Shown: piece after piece, positions 33,540 through 43,320 of the stretch | How positions within the stretch are numbered: position 1 is the first letter of the stretch | How the letters are laid out: the number at the start of each line of letters is the position of its first letter | Assembly (NCBI GenBank): GCA_023525915.1 | Contig: CP026657.1 | Coordinates: 1,426,001-1,490,000 of the forward strand | DNA length: 64,000 nt | Reading direction: 5' to 3' | Origin: Acetispira formosa (nom. nud.) | Lineage (GTDB): Bacteria; Desulfobacterota; Desulfarculia; Adiutricales; Adiutricaceae | The notes under the pieces: generated by a model | Databases searched by the model: none | Seen by the model: only the letters and a program-made list of their open reading frames with translations | What the model was told of the DNA's origin: nothing | Translations under genes and position numbers: made by a program

Positions 33540-34277
33540 TTACTTTAATACAATTCCGCTTTGACGGATATCTGGCTGGCGGATATACATCGGGAGCGGC
33601 GGATTGGCCGACAATCCCTGGCCGTTAAGCTTCAGGCGAGCCGCCGCCAGACGAGCCAGCATAACGGCCGACGGCGGCAGCACGGCTGGCCCGGCCGATA
33701 GATCAGGGTGCCCGGCCAGAAACTCCCGCACCAGCCCCAGAGCGGGACCGGCCACCGAAACAGCACCGCCGGGGGCGGCCGATTCCATCAGCCCGCTGAA
33801 ACCCGCCGGAGAAACCGGCTGAGGCGGCAAAAGGCATTCCAAGTCCAGACCGCCTGCCTTTGAGGCCCGGTAAAGGGCGGTGAAGATTTCCAGGTGGCGG
33901 GCGTCAATGACCGGGGCGGCCAGAGCGGCCCCCTCTTCGAAAATCATGCTGGCGGCCAGCGTTTCCAGGGTCGATATGCCCATCAGCGGACGGCCCGCGC
34001 CCATGGCCAGCCCTTTGGCCAGAGAAAGGCCGGTGCGGAGGCCGGTGAAACTGCCGGGGCCGCGCCCCACGGCCAACAGGTCCAGTTCCACAGGCGAAAG
34101 ACCAGCCGATTTTAAGAGGGCCTCAATCTGGGGCGGCAGAATCTGCGAATGGCTGGGGCCGCCCTCCAGTTCAAACTCGACCAGAATATCAAAGCTGCCG
34201 TCCTCACCAACGCGGACAATGGCGGCGGAAGTCCAGGCGGTGGCCGTATCCCAGGCCATGACGGTCACTCGCTTCAC
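33540..34277 (-). CDS. tsaB: tRNA threonylcarbamoyladenosine biosynthesis protein TsaB
   Basis: 245 residues. 'VMAWDTATAWTSAAIVR' opens the ASKHA-fold, and 'SHSQILPPQIEALLKSAGL', 'LLAVGRGPGSFTGLRTGLS' and 'KGLAMGAGRPLMGISTLE' are the TsaB signature. It is the non-catalytic partner of TsaD (8711-9739) in the t6A synthesis complex. Its start overlaps the rseP stop by 4 nt, so the two are translationally coupled. Confidence 0.93.
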   Translation of the reverse strand: MKRVTVMAWDTATAWTSAAIVRVGEDGSFDILVEFELEGGPSHSQILPPQIEALLKSAGLSPVELDLLAVGRGPGSFTGLRTGLSLAKGLAMGAGRPLMGISTLETLAASMIFEEGAALAAPVIDARHLEIFTALYRASKAGGLDLECLLPPQPVSPAGFSGLMESAAPGGAVSVAGPALGLVREFLAGHPDLSAGPAVLPPSAVMLARLAAARLKLNGQGLSANPPLPMYIRQPDIRQSGIVLK

Positions 34278-35752
34278 TGGGCGGCCTCCCCGGCCGCCGG
34301 AGCGGCGGACTCGGACGGCGGCGCGGCCGTGGTCTCAACTTCGGTTTTGGTGGTGAACCGGGTCACCAGACGTGCGATGTCATTGTAAAAAACCGTGATC
34401 ATCAGAAGCCCCAGTAATCCCATGCCAATCCATTGGCCAACCTCCCTGATTCGCAGACTGACCGGCTTGCGGCGTACGGCTTCAATCAGGAAGAAAACCA
34501 GTTGCCCGCCGTCCAGCACCGGTATGGGTAAGAGATTCAGTATGCCAAGATTGACGCTGATGAAAGCGGCCAGCCGCAAAAGCGAAGCCAGCCCCTCACG
34601 GGCGCTGTCGCCGGTGACTTCGGCTATGAGAAGCGGCCCGCCCAGAGTCTTGGCCGAGACCTGCCCGGTTACCATTTTACCCAGGCCGATCATGGTCATC
34701 TTGATCATGTTGAGCGTATCCTGAACACCCAGGGAAAAGGCCTGAAAAAACCCCACCGGCTCGTTGATGATCTCCAGCCGGGGAGTCATGCCGACAATGG
34801 GCGTATAGGTCGTTTCGCCGGAGCTGTTCTGGCTGACGCTCAGTTCGGGCACCATATCCAGAATCACCGGGTTGCCGTCACGCATGGCTTCGATCACCAC
34901 CGGCCGCACCGTGGGCGGCTCAGTGGCCGACCGGGAGCCGCGCGGGCCCTGAATAATGGTCAGAACGTCTTCCCAGGTGTGAACGGCCTGGCCGTTGATG
35001 GCCGTGATATAATCGCCCGGCAGAAGACCGGCCTTTTCAGCGGGGTTGCCGCCCAAAACCCGGTCGATGACAGGTTTCACGCGCGGATCGAGACCAATAT
35101 CATAAATGGTGATCGGATCGTTGAAAATATTCTTGGTGTGGACGGCCGTAGGGGTGATGGTCACCGTCTCTTCCGGCTGGCCCGGCCGTTTGAAGGAGAT
35201 GGTCAGAGGCGCGCCCTCTCCATTGGTCAAGGCCGTGTCCAGTTCGTCAAAATATTTGACAGGGTTGCCATTGACCGCGGTGATAACGTCATCGGTCTTC
35301 AGCCCGGCCGCCGCCGCCGGACCTTCAGGGTTGATATAACCGGCCACCGGCGTCAGGTGCCCCACGCCGCTGGACCAAGTCAGGCCCCAGAAGAGCATTA
35401 TGGCAAAAGCGATATTGAAGAGCGGCCCGGCCAGAACGATGATCATCTTGGCCCAAGGCGGCTTGTGGGAAAAGGAGCGATGCATCAATTCAGGGGAAAC
35501 TTCCTCCTCTGAATCAGGATCTTCGCCATACATTTTCACATAGCCGCCCAAAGGCAGCCAGGCCAGTTGGTATTCCGTCTCGCCAATGGTCTTGGACCAG
35601 GCTTTGGGCGGAAAGCCAAGCGAAAAACGCTCCACCTTCACCCCCAGAAGCTTGGCGGCAATGAAATGCCCCAGCTCATGAACAAATATGAGAACCAGCA
35701 GAAGAACGACGAACGAAACGACGGTCTGCGCGGAAGAGGTAAGAAAATCCAT
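34274..35752 (-). CDS. rseP: Site-2 intramembrane zinc metalloprotease RseP
   Basis: 492 residues. HELGH at residue about 25 in the first membrane segment, 'ILNLLPIPVLDGGQ' (LDG metal site) in the third, and two PDZ-like regions between ('GPAAAAGLKTDDVITAVNG', 'NPAEKAGLLPGDYITAING'). Family members cleave anti-sigma factors within the membrane after a first periplasmic cut. The C-terminal tail is Pro/Ala/Glu rich ('TTAAPPSESAAPAAGEAA'). Coupled with tsaB. Confidence 0.95.
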   Translation of the reverse strand: MDFLTSSAQTVVSFVVLLLVLIFVHELGHFIAAKLLGVKVERFSLGFPPKAWSKTIGETEYQLAWLPLGGYVKMYGEDPDSEEEVSPELMHRSFSHKPPWAKMIIVLAGPLFNIAFAIMLFWGLTWSSGVGHLTPVAGYINPEGPAAAAGLKTDDVITAVNGNPVKYFDELDTALTNGEGAPLTISFKRPGQPEETVTITPTAVHTKNIFNDPITIYDIGLDPRVKPVIDRVLGGNPAEKAGLLPGDYITAINGQAVHTWEDVLTIIQGPRGSRSATEPPTVRPVVIEAMRDGNPVILDMVPELSVSQNSSGETTYTPIVGMTPRLEIINEPVGFFQAFSLGVQDTLNMIKMTMIGLGKMVTGQVSAKTLGGPLLIAEVTGDSAREGLASLLRLAAFISVNLGILNLLPIPVLDGGQLVFFLIEAVRRKPVSLRIREVGQWIGMGLLGLLMITVFYNDIARLVTRFTTKTEVETTAAPPSESAAPAAGEAAQ

Positions 35753-35814
35753 AATTTATCCTGAGGCCCGGACGACCGGGCGGGTTTTAGTAATATATTC
35801 AGATGATTAGGCCG

Positions 35815-37488
35815 TTATTCAGTATAACGCTGCTTATCATGCGGCACATACCAATCCTTGAAATTCAGGCCCATACCGGCGGGCGTAACTTCCGGGCCGA
35901 TGAAGCGATTGGAAATCACCGGCAGCGCGTCAGGCACGAAGAGAAAGACATAAGGCACGTCATCATAAAAGATTTCCTGAATGCGATCATAGGCAGCCTT
36001 GCGCTGGGCCTGATCAAAGGTGAAACGGCCCTCATCGATAAGGCGATCCACTTCATCATTCTTATAATTGATGAAGTTGAGTTCCCCCGGCCGGGTCTTG
36101 GACGAGTGCCAGACGTCAAAAAGGTCCGGCTCAATGGGAATGGTCCAGCTCATGATGACCGCCTCAAAATTGTGCTTATCCAGATATTCCTTCAAAAAGG
36201 CGGCCCACTCCACAATCCGCAGGTTCATCTTTATGCCGATCTCAGCCAGCCGGGCCTGAATGATAAGGCCGGTCTGTTCGCGCACCTTGTTGCCCTGATT
36301 GGTCATGACGGTGAATTGGAATATCTGGCCGTCCTTGTCCAGAAAGCCGTCGCCGTTGGAATCGGTCCACCCGGCTTCGGCCAAGAGGGCTTTGGCTTTT
36401 TCCTGATCAAAGGGATAGGGTTTCACGTTCTGGTTACAGGCCCACATATCGCGCTTGAAGGGGCCGTTGGCCGGTGAGCCCAACCCCAGAAGCACCCCCT
36501 CAACCAGTTCATCCTTATCAATGGCATAGGCCATGGCCTGGCGCACACGCTTATCCTGAAAGCGGGGGTCTTTGAAGTTGAAGCCCAAATAGGTATAGGC
36601 AAAAGCCGGATAACGAAACATATTGTATTGTTTAGTGAAATTGGCGTCGTTCGCCTTTTCGTCATATTGATCGGGCGTGAGGGTCATGGTATCGATATGG
36701 CCGCTCATCAATTCCATCATCTGGGCGTTGAGGTCGGGGATGATTTTCATTATTATCCGGTCAAGGTGCGGGCGGCCCTCGAAATAATCGTCGTTGGCCC
36801 GGAGGGTAACCCTCTGACCGGCCTCCCACTTCTCAAAACGATAAGGGCCGGTGCCAATGGGCTTGCGGGCCAGCTCACTGGCCTCCAGATCCTGCCCCTC
36901 CAGAAGGTGGGCGGGCATTATATCGAAACACCAGCTTATCAGGGCCCTGGCCAGGGGCCGCTCATAGCTTACTTTAAATGTATAGTCGTCCGGGGCCTCA
37001 GCTTTGACCACCTGGCGGTATGACTCCGCGTAGGCGGTGGGAGTGGCCGGGTCCACCATCACTTGATAGGTGAACATGGCGTCGCGGGAGGTGAAGGGCT
37101 GGCCGTCATGCCAGCGCACATCCTTGCGCAGGCGGAAAGTTATGGTCAGACCGTCTTCGGAAATCTCAAAGGATTCGGCCAGATCGGGGACTATGTTGAG
37201 TTCTTTGTCGATTTTCAGAAGGCCGTTATAGACCCTTTCGGTTATTTCAGTGGAGGCGGAATCCGAGGCTAGGGCCGGTATGAAATTGCTGGGCTCGCCG
37301 ATGGAGGCTTTCACCAGGGAATCACCGTTGACCGGGGCCGATAGAGCCGCATCGGAGGCGGCCGCATCGCCAGCGGCGGCGGCCTCCGGCGCGGCCGGAG
37401 CGGCGGTGCTTTCGTTTTCCTGGCAACCCGCTGTAATAACCATAATATTTATCAGACAGGCCAGGAATATATATCTCAATAGCTTCAT
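35815..37488 (-). CDS. Peptide/nickel-type ABC transporter substrate-binding lipoprotein
   Basis: 557 residues. The signal peptide ends in lipobox ITAGC (Cys about 22), then an Ala-rich linker. SBP family 5 (DppA/OppA) features: 'EISEDGLTITFRLRKDVRWHDGQPFTSRD' region, 'PIGTGPYRFEKWEAGQRVTL', 'VRQAMAYAIDKDELVEGVL' and 'AKALLAEAGWTDSNGDGFLD'. It captures oligopeptides or similar ligands in the periplasm for an ABC importer. No permease or ATPase gene is adjacent, so it is an orphan here. Confidence 0.9.
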   Translation of the reverse strand: MKLLRYIFLACLINIMVITAGCQENESTAAPAAPEAAAAGDAAASDAALSAPVNGDSLVKASIGEPSNFIPALASDSASTEITERVYNGLLKIDKELNIVPDLAESFEISEDGLTITFRLRKDVRWHDGQPFTSRDAMFTYQVMVDPATPTAYAESYRQVVKAEAPDDYTFKVSYERPLARALISWCFDIMPAHLLEGQDLEASELARKPIGTGPYRFEKWEAGQRVTLRANDDYFEGRPHLDRIIMKIIPDLNAQMMELMSGHIDTMTLTPDQYDEKANDANFTKQYNMFRYPAFAYTYLGFNFKDPRFQDKRVRQAMAYAIDKDELVEGVLLGLGSPANGPFKRDMWACNQNVKPYPFDQEKAKALLAEAGWTDSNGDGFLDKDGQIFQFTVMTNQGNKVREQTGLIIQARLAEIGIKMNLRIVEWAAFLKEYLDKHNFEAVIMSWTIPIEPDLFDVWHSSKTRPGELNFINYKNDEVDRLIDEGRFTFDQAQRKAAYDRIQEIFYDDVPYVFLFVPDALPVISNRFIGPEVTPAGMGLNFKDWYVPHDKQRYTE

Positions 37489-37563
37489 AGAGGTTCCCCT
37501 TTTACCAAAGATGTGCCATAATATACTTTTTAAGGGATTTTTTCCAGTGTCGACAGACTGCGG

Positions 37564-37733
37564 CAGCGATTGTCAAAGGAAATTTTTCCCATGAACTCGC
37601 AACTCGAAGCTTCGCAAAAAACGTGGTTTTTTCTTCGCGAGCTACGTTTAAAGCTTCAACACCAGTGGCTGGCGCTCCGTCTCCCTCGCGGTCGACCTGC
37701 TATAAAAAAACTGTCTGGTTTGATAGGTTGACC
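37564..37733 (+). repeat. Family B MITE-like element, copy B2
   Basis: Starts CAGCGATTGTCAAAGGAAA, carries the hairpin and the core GGCGCTCCGTCTCCCTCGCG and GTCGACCTGCTAT. The right end is degenerate and no direct repeat was seen. It lies in the divergent gap between the peptide-binding lipoprotein and xseA. Confidence 0.7.
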
Positions 37734-37871
37734 GTGCAGATCTAAAAAATCTCTAAGCAGACAGTCCATAAACCATCGGAATCTTGCTTTTTCAGATATT
37801 TCATTAAAACATTAAAGAGTACAATAATTAACCATTGCCCCGGCCTCCTCCGGGGTTTCAGAAAACATCAC

Positions 37872-39296
37872 ATGATTCCACGCCTTCTTGTCAAAACCGG
37901 CGACAGCGGCCGGGAAATATTTAATCCTTCAACACTGGCTCTCAAGATCCAGGACAGCTTTGATAATGACTTCGGCTATATCTGGGTCGAAGGCGAGATA
38001 TCGGAGCTGGCCATTCCCTTTTCCGGCCACGCCTATTTCAGCCTCAAGGATCGAGAAGCCAAGCTTCGGGCCGTGATGTGGAAGGGCCGCCGCGCCTATG
38101 CCGGCGCGGCTCTGGCCGAAGGGCAGACCGTCCTGGCCAAGGGCCGTTTGTCGGTTTACGCCCCGCGCGGCGAGTTCCAGCTGGTGGTTGATTATATGGA
38201 GCCGCGCGGTGAAGGGGCGCTCAGGCTGGCCTATGAAAAGCTCAAGGCCAGGCTGGGGGAAGAGGGCCTCTTTGATGAAGCCCGGAAGCGCCCCCTGCCC
38301 TATTGGCCGGAGCGGGTGGCGGTGATAAGCTCGCCCACCGGGGCGGCCGTGCGGGATTTCATCCGCACGGCCCGCCTGCGCCGCCCTGGGGCGGCCATCA
38401 GCCTCTATCCGGTGCGGGTGCAGGGGCCGGAGGCGGCCCGGGAAATAGTGGCCGCCCTGGCCGACCTCAATGCCTGGGGCGGCTTTGACCTTATCGTCCT
38501 GACCAGGGGCGGCGGCAGTCTCACGGATTTGTGGTCCTTTAATGAAGAGGCCGTGGTGCGGGCCGTGGCCGCCTCACGCACCCCCACCCTGGCCGCCATC
38601 GGCCATTCCACCGATCTCAGCCTCACCGAGCTGGCCGCCGACGCCCAGGCCATTACGCCAACGGCGGCGGCGGAGGCCGTCTTCCGCGATCGGGCCGCCC
38701 TGGCGGCCCACTTTGATGAAACGGAAGCGCGCCTAGCCAGGGCTATGGCGGACCGCCTCAGGTGGGGTGGAGAGCGGGTGGAGCAGTTGACGCGCCGCCT
38801 GGCCGGAGGGCTAACCGGCCTTTACGAAAGGCGCAGGCTTCATTTTGAGCACCTGATAAGCCGCCTGGGCCGCCTGGAAGACCTGGTTGGCCGCCGGGGC
38901 CAGGAGTTGGATTATCAGGTCAGGGAGCTTTGCCGGGGCATGGAAACGCTTTTGGCCGATCGGTCGGCCCGGCTGGATACAGCTATAAAATCATTGAGAA
39001 TTCTATCGCCGGAACCGATGGTTGACGATAGTCGCCGACGGGTGGAGGCTCTGACGGGCCGCCTGACTCTGGCCATGAACAACAGGCTGGAAGATGAAAG
39101 GCGAAGGCTGGAATTTTTAAAAACGAGGTTGACTGCCCTATCCCCGGACAGTATCCTCAAGAGAGGCTATGCACTGGTGACGCGGGCTGCGGATGGACAG
39201 GCGCTGACGAAATCTGCCGACCTGAAGGTTGGCGAGGATGTCGTCATCCGTCTGGCCGAGGGCCGCGTCACTTCTACTATAAAGGAAATATCATGA
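37872..39296 (+). CDS. xseA: Exodeoxyribonuclease VII large subunit
   Basis: 474 residues. An N-terminal OB-fold ('YIWVEGEISELAIPFSGHAY', 'LRAVMWKGRR') precedes the catalytic core 'RVAVISSPTGAAVRDFI', 'LIVLTRGGGSLTDLWSFNEE' and 'TLAAIGHSTDLSLTELAAD', then a long coiled coil and C-terminal 'DSILKRGYALVTR'. With XseB it degrades single-stranded DNA to short oligomers. It overlaps xseB by 4 nt. The gene order xseA-xseB-ispA-dxs is common in proteobacteria. Confidence 0.95.
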   Translation: MIPRLLVKTGDSGREIFNPSTLALKIQDSFDNDFGYIWVEGEISELAIPFSGHAYFSLKDREAKLRAVMWKGRRAYAGAALAEGQTVLAKGRLSVYAPRGEFQLVVDYMEPRGEGALRLAYEKLKARLGEEGLFDEARKRPLPYWPERVAVISSPTGAAVRDFIRTARLRRPGAAISLYPVRVQGPEAAREIVAALADLNAWGGFDLIVLTRGGGSLTDLWSFNEEAVVRAVAASRTPTLAAIGHSTDLSLTELAADAQAITPTAAAEAVFRDRAALAAHFDETEARLARAMADRLRWGGERVEQLTRRLAGGLTGLYERRRLHFEHLISRLGRLEDLVGRRGQELDYQVRELCRGMETLLADRSARLDTAIKSLRILSPEPMVDDSRRRVEALTGRLTLAMNNRLEDERRRLEFLKTRLTALSPDSILKRGYALVTRAADGQALTKSADLKVGEDVVIRLAEGRVTSTIKEIS

Positions 39297-39559
39297 AAAA
39301 AAAAGATGAATCGTTTGAAGAGGGTCTCACGAGGCTGGAGGATCTCGTTTCCGCCCTGGAGGACCGGGCCATAGGCCTGGACAAGGCCCTGGCTTCATTC
39401 GAAGAAGGTTTAACCTTAAGCCGCGCGTTGAGGAAAAAGCTGGATGAAGCGGCTGGAAAAATAGAAATTTTGACCAAGGATCTGGCGGGCCGCCCCCTGG
39501 CCGGGTCTTTTAATCCAGAAGAATATGAAAGTGAAATTGATGATGACGAAAGTAACTGA
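39293..39559 (+). CDS. xseB: Exodeoxyribonuclease VII small subunit
   Basis: 88 residues. 'SFEEGLTRLEDLVSALEDRA', 'LASFEEGLTLSRALRKKLDE' and 'AAGKIEILTKDLAG' are the family signature: a helical hairpin that wraps the XseA coiled coil. Start overlaps the xseA stop; its 3' end overlaps the start of ispA by up to 35 nt. Confidence 0.93.
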   Translation: MKKKDESFEEGLTRLEDLVSALEDRAIGLDKALASFEEGLTLSRALRKKLDEAAGKIEILTKDLAGRPLAGSFNPEEYESEIDDDESN

Positions 39560-40478
39560 CAAACGTGGTGAAGCTGAATTTGAATTATGGCGGTTAAAGG
39601 CTGGGGCCAGGGTGGAGGCGGCTCTGGAAAAATCTCTTTCCAAGCTGGACAAGGATCAGCCGCCGGAGGGTTCCAAATTGATAGAAGCCATGCGGTATGC
39701 CCTGTTGGGCGGCGGGAAGCGTTTGCGGCCGCTTCTGGCCCTGGCGGCGGCTGAGGCAGTTGGCGGCCGCCCGCGGGAGGCCTTGCCGGCGGCTATGGCG
39801 GTGGAGATGGTGCATGCCTATTCCCTGATTCATGATGACCTGCCATGCATGGACGATGATGATATGAGGCGGGGCCGTCCCACCTGCCATAAGGTTTTTG
39901 GCGAAGCTACGGCGTTGCTGGCAGGTGACGCGCTCCTGACATTGTCATTTGAAACATTTGCTGAAAACGGCGTTAAGAGTTTGGAGGCCGGCCGCCGCAT
40001 CAATTCAGCGGCTGTGCAGTTGGCCCGCGCCGCCGGGGCCTCCGGCATGGTCGGCGGGCAGGTGTTGGATTTGGCTTTTGAAAACGGATCAGCCATAACC
40101 ATTGAAATGGTCCGGGAGATGGAAAAGCGCAAGACCGGCGAATTGATGGCGGCCGCGCTGGTGTGCGGGGCCATTCTGGGCGGCGGCAGTCCGGCCGAGT
40201 TGCGGACCTTAAGGCAGATAGGCTATACCGCCGGTCTGGCCTTTCAGATAAGGGATGACCTTCTGAATATGAGTGGCGACCCGAAGGTGTTGGGGAAAGC
40301 TGTGGGGAGTGACGCGGCGCGGGGCAAAGCGTCGTTTCCGGCCATACTTGGTGTAGAAGGTGCGGAGCGGGAGTTGGCCTCCCTGACTGAAAAGGCTATG
40401 GCCGCCGCCGCCTCTTTCAAGTTGCGGGGCCGTCATTTAAGTGTGTTGATCAGCCATATGGTACACCGGAACATGTAG
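39525..40478 (+). CDS. ispA: Polyprenyl (farnesyl/geranylgeranyl) diphosphate synthase
   Basis: 317 residues from ATG 39525; ATGs at 39540 and 39543 are alternatives. 'ALLGGGKRLRPLLALAAAE' binds IPP; the first Asp-rich motif is in 'LIHDDLPCMDDDDMRRGRP' and the second in 'FQIRDDLLNMSGD'. The second motif reads DDLLN where IspA enzymes usually have DDxLD. 'KTGELMAAALVCGAILGG' fits farnesyl diphosphate synthase. It condenses IPP with allylic diphosphates, using the isoprenoid units made by the dxs pathway downstream. The stop lies about 40 bp before giant palindrome C1. Confidence 0.92.
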   Translation: MKVKLMMTKVTDKRGEAEFELWRLKAGARVEAALEKSLSKLDKDQPPEGSKLIEAMRYALLGGGKRLRPLLALAAAEAVGGRPREALPAAMAVEMVHAYSLIHDDLPCMDDDDMRRGRPTCHKVFGEATALLAGDALLTLSFETFAENGVKSLEAGRRINSAAVQLARAAGASGMVGGQVLDLAFENGSAITIEMVREMEKRKTGELMAAALVCGAILGGGSPAELRTLRQIGYTAGLAFQIRDDLLNMSGDPKVLGKAVGSDAARGKASFPAILGVEGAERELASLTEKAMAAAASFKLRGRHLSVLISHMVHRNM

Positions 40479-40479
40479 T

Positions 40480-41300
40480 GTGCGGTGTGCGGCCTGCGGC
40501 CGGCTGATATGGAGAAGACTTGGCCCGAAGGGCCAACCAAAGGGCTCCGCCCTCTGGACTCCGGCTGGGGGAGGGCCCACGCGGGCCCTGCCCCAGACCC
40601 CACCCGCGCCAAGGGGCAAGCCCCTTGGAACCCCAAGAGGTCAGGGTCAGATTCAACTTTCTTCTTCCCGCATCGCCGCAACTCGCTTCGAGTACGAAGC
40701 TCAGACAAGCGGCAACGCTTCTTACTGGGTCAGCTTCAGGTGCTATAGGCAGTTTTACGTTGTGATGTAACATTCCGCGATAGGCAGCTTCATGGGCTGA
40801 GTGGTAGTTCACGTATGTTCGGCTTAAATCAGCCTCCCCTTAAAGGCCCTTTCCAGTGCTGTTAGTCCGTCTCTTCGCCACCTATCGCTTTTCAATGAGT
40901 TGCTCATTAAAAAAAAGACGGCCAAGTCTCACTGTTACAGCGCTGGAAAAACTATTGGAGGGGAAAAAGTAATCAGCCGAACATACGTGAAGCAGCAATC
41001 ATTCAATGAAGCCGCCTATAGCAAAATGTAACAGCCGGGGTGTGATGTGGCTGACAGCGGTTAGAGTGGAAGCGGTATGAAGCGTCGCCGCTTGTCTGAG
41101 CTTCGTACCCGAAGCGAGTTGCGGCGATGCGGGAAGAAGAGAGTTGAATCCGACCCTGACCTCTTGGGGTTCCAAGGGGCTTGCCCCTTGGCGCGGGTGG
41201 GGTCTGGGGTAGGGCCCGCGTGGGCCCTCCCCCAGCCGGAGTCCAGAGGGTGGAACCCTTTGGTTGGCCTATTAGGCCAAGTCCTTTAAATCGCGCGGCC
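40480..41300. repeat. Family C giant palindrome, copy C1
   Basis: Imperfect inverted repeat of about 800 bp in the ispA-dxs gap. Outer arms of about 210 bp (40517-40725 and 41077-41285) are roughly 90% identical as reverse complements; they include AAGGGCTCCGCCCTCTGGAC, GGGGGAGGGCCCACGCGGGC and CCCGCATCGCCGCAACTCGC. Inner arms share TTCACGTATGTTCGGCT (about 40815 and 40975-40992). The centre is near 40900. Short proline/arginine-rich frames in the arms are not genes. An almost parallel copy lies at 51111-51924. Confidence 0.85.
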
Positions 41301-41344
41301 CTCCGGGCCGCATCTCCTTGTTCATCATGAGAAAGGCTTGTGTT

Positions 41345-43312
41345 ATGCCCCAAAATGAAGACAGCCAAATGAAGTCTGTCACTCCGCTTCTGGATGGTCT
41401 GGCCGAGCCTTGCGCCCTAAAATCACTGCGCCGTGAGGACCTCCCCCTCCTGGCGGAAGAAATCAGAGGCGAAATAATCAGGGTCGTATCCAGAAACGGC
41501 GGCCACCTGGCCTCCTCTCTGGGAACGGTGGAACTCATCATTGCCCTCCATTACGTTCTGGATACACCGCGCGATAAAATAATCTTTGATGTCGGCCACC
41601 AAAGCTATGCCCACAAAATCCTCACCGGCCGCCGGGCCGAATTCGAAACCCTCCGTCAGGAAGGCGGCCTCTCCGGCTTTCCCAAAAGGGCGGAAAGCTT
41701 TTATGACGATTTTGATACCGGGCACTCCTCAACCTCCGTCTCGGCCGCCCTGGGGCTGGCCTGCGCCCGCGACCTGGCCGGAGACGACCATGTGGTCGCG
41801 GCCGTCCTGGGCGACGGCGCACTCACCGGCGGCATGGCCCTGGAAGCCATGAATCACGCCGGGGCCCTGAAGAAAAAATTCCTGGTCATCCTCAATGACA
41901 ACAATATGTCCATCAGCCCCAATGTCGGAGGGCTTTCGGAATATCTCTCCCTTCTGGTAACCCGCCCGGCCTATGTGAATTTCAGGAAAAAAATCAAAGG
42001 CGGGCTGAACCAGTATCTGCCCTCCAGCGGCCAAGGCATTGTGGACGGCTTAAAACGCATCGAAGACGCGGTTAAAAGCATTCTGACCGAACCAAGCACC
42101 ATGTTTGAAACACTTGGTTTCAAATATCTCGGCCCCTTTGACGGGCATGATGTTTCCCTGCTGATTGAGGCCCTGGACGGCGCTCAAAAACTGGAACGCC
42201 CGGTGCTTATGCATATTATGACCAAAAAAGGCAAAGGCTACGCCCCGGCCGAAAACGATCCCCTGACCTTTCACGGAGTCGGGGCCAAAAGCCCGGCCCA
42301 GACACCCCTGACCCCGGATGAACTGCCCGGCGAAAAAAGTGAGCCGCCAGCTGAATTTTCTTCCGCGCCCACAAAAAAGGCCCTGTCATTTTCCGATGCT
42401 TTCGGCCAGTCATTGACCCAAAAAGCGGAAAAGGACAAAAGAATAACCGCCATAAGCGCCGCCATGAGCCAGGGCACGGGTCTGGCCGGTTTTTTTGAAA
42501 AATTTCCTGAAAGGTCATTCGACGTAGGCATAGCCGAGCAACACGCGGTCACAATGGCCGCCGGTCTGGCCCTGGGCGGCTTCCGCCCTGTCGCGGCCAT
42601 TTATTCATCCTTCCTTCAGCGCGCCTTTGACCAGCTTCACCATGATGTGGCCCTCCAGAATCTGCCGGTCATCCTGGCCGTGGACCGGGCCGGACTGGTC
42701 GGTGAAGACGGCCCGACTCACCACGGGGGCCTTGATCTCTCATTTCTCAGACTGCTGCCGGGCTTTACAGTCATGGCCCCGGCCGACGCGGAAGAACTGG
42801 ACTCAATGCTTGATCTGGCCCTCACTCTCGACGGCCCCAGCGCCATACGCTACCCGCGCGGCAGCACCCCGCTTCGCCCCCTCACGCCCCCGGAGCTGAA
42901 GCCCGTAGCGGGCCGGGGAGTGCGCCTTCGGGAGGGCTCGGACCTCAGCATTCTCACCCTCGGCTCACCTTTGGAGGCGGTACTTGAGGCGGCCGGGCTT
43001 CTGGCCGCCGACGGCATATCAGCCTCAGTGGTTAACCTGCGCTTTATCAAACCTTTCGACCAGGAACTGGTGCTGAATGAAGCGGCCGGAACCTCACACA
43101 TCCTTACTGTGGAAGAAAACTCAATCCTTGGCGGGCTGTATGGAACCGTCAGCGAAACCCTGGCGGCGGGGCTGCCCGGAAAAAGCTATCGTCTGCGCGG
43201 AATCGGAATGCCGGACGCCCAGGTGGCGCAAGCCACCCAGGCGTCACAACGGGCCAGTCTCGGACTGGATGCCCAAGGCATTTTCAAAGCGGCCAAAGAC
43301 CTCCTGGCCTGA
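41345..43312 (+). CDS. dxs: 1-deoxy-D-xylulose-5-phosphate synthase
   Basis: 655 residues from ATG 41345 (GAAAGG upstream); other ATGs at 41318 and 41369 are possible. Thiamine diphosphate site 'AVLGDGALTGGMALEAMNHA' with 'LNDNNMSISPNVGGLSEYL'; 'DVGHQSYAHKILTGRR', 'DVGIAEQHAVTMAAGLALGG', 'DRAGLVGEDGPTHHGGLDLS' and 'PSAIRYPRG' are all canonical. It makes DXP from pyruvate and glyceraldehyde 3-phosphate, the first step of the MEP pathway. The gene is separated from ispA by giant palindrome C1. Confidence 0.96.
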   Translation: MPQNEDSQMKSVTPLLDGLAEPCALKSLRREDLPLLAEEIRGEIIRVVSRNGGHLASSLGTVELIIALHYVLDTPRDKIIFDVGHQSYAHKILTGRRAEFETLRQEGGLSGFPKRAESFYDDFDTGHSSTSVSAALGLACARDLAGDDHVVAAVLGDGALTGGMALEAMNHAGALKKKFLVILNDNNMSISPNVGGLSEYLSLLVTRPAYVNFRKKIKGGLNQYLPSSGQGIVDGLKRIEDAVKSILTEPSTMFETLGFKYLGPFDGHDVSLLIEALDGAQKLERPVLMHIMTKKGKGYAPAENDPLTFHGVGAKSPAQTPLTPDELPGEKSEPPAEFSSAPTKKALSFSDAFGQSLTQKAEKDKRITAISAAMSQGTGLAGFFEKFPERSFDVGIAEQHAVTMAAGLALGGFRPVAAIYSSFLQRAFDQLHHDVALQNLPVILAVDRAGLVGEDGPTHHGGLDLSFLRLLPGFTVMAPADAEELDSMLDLALTLDGPSAIRYPRGSTPLRPLTPPELKPVAGRGVRLREGSDLSILTLGSPLEAVLEAAGLLAADGISASVVNLRFIKPFDQELVLNEAAGTSHILTVEENSILGGLYGTVSETLAAGLPGKSYRLRGIGMPDAQVAQATQASQRASLGLDAQGIFKAAKDLLA

Positions 43313-43320
43313 CACGGCAA

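Noticed and set aside
40480..41368. Several proline/arginine-rich open frames of 60-120 codons on both strands (for example around PSPSRSPEGGALW)
   Set aside because: They coincide with the arms of giant palindrome C1 and recur in C2 in both orientations; they are by-products of GC-rich repeat DNA without ribosome binding sites.
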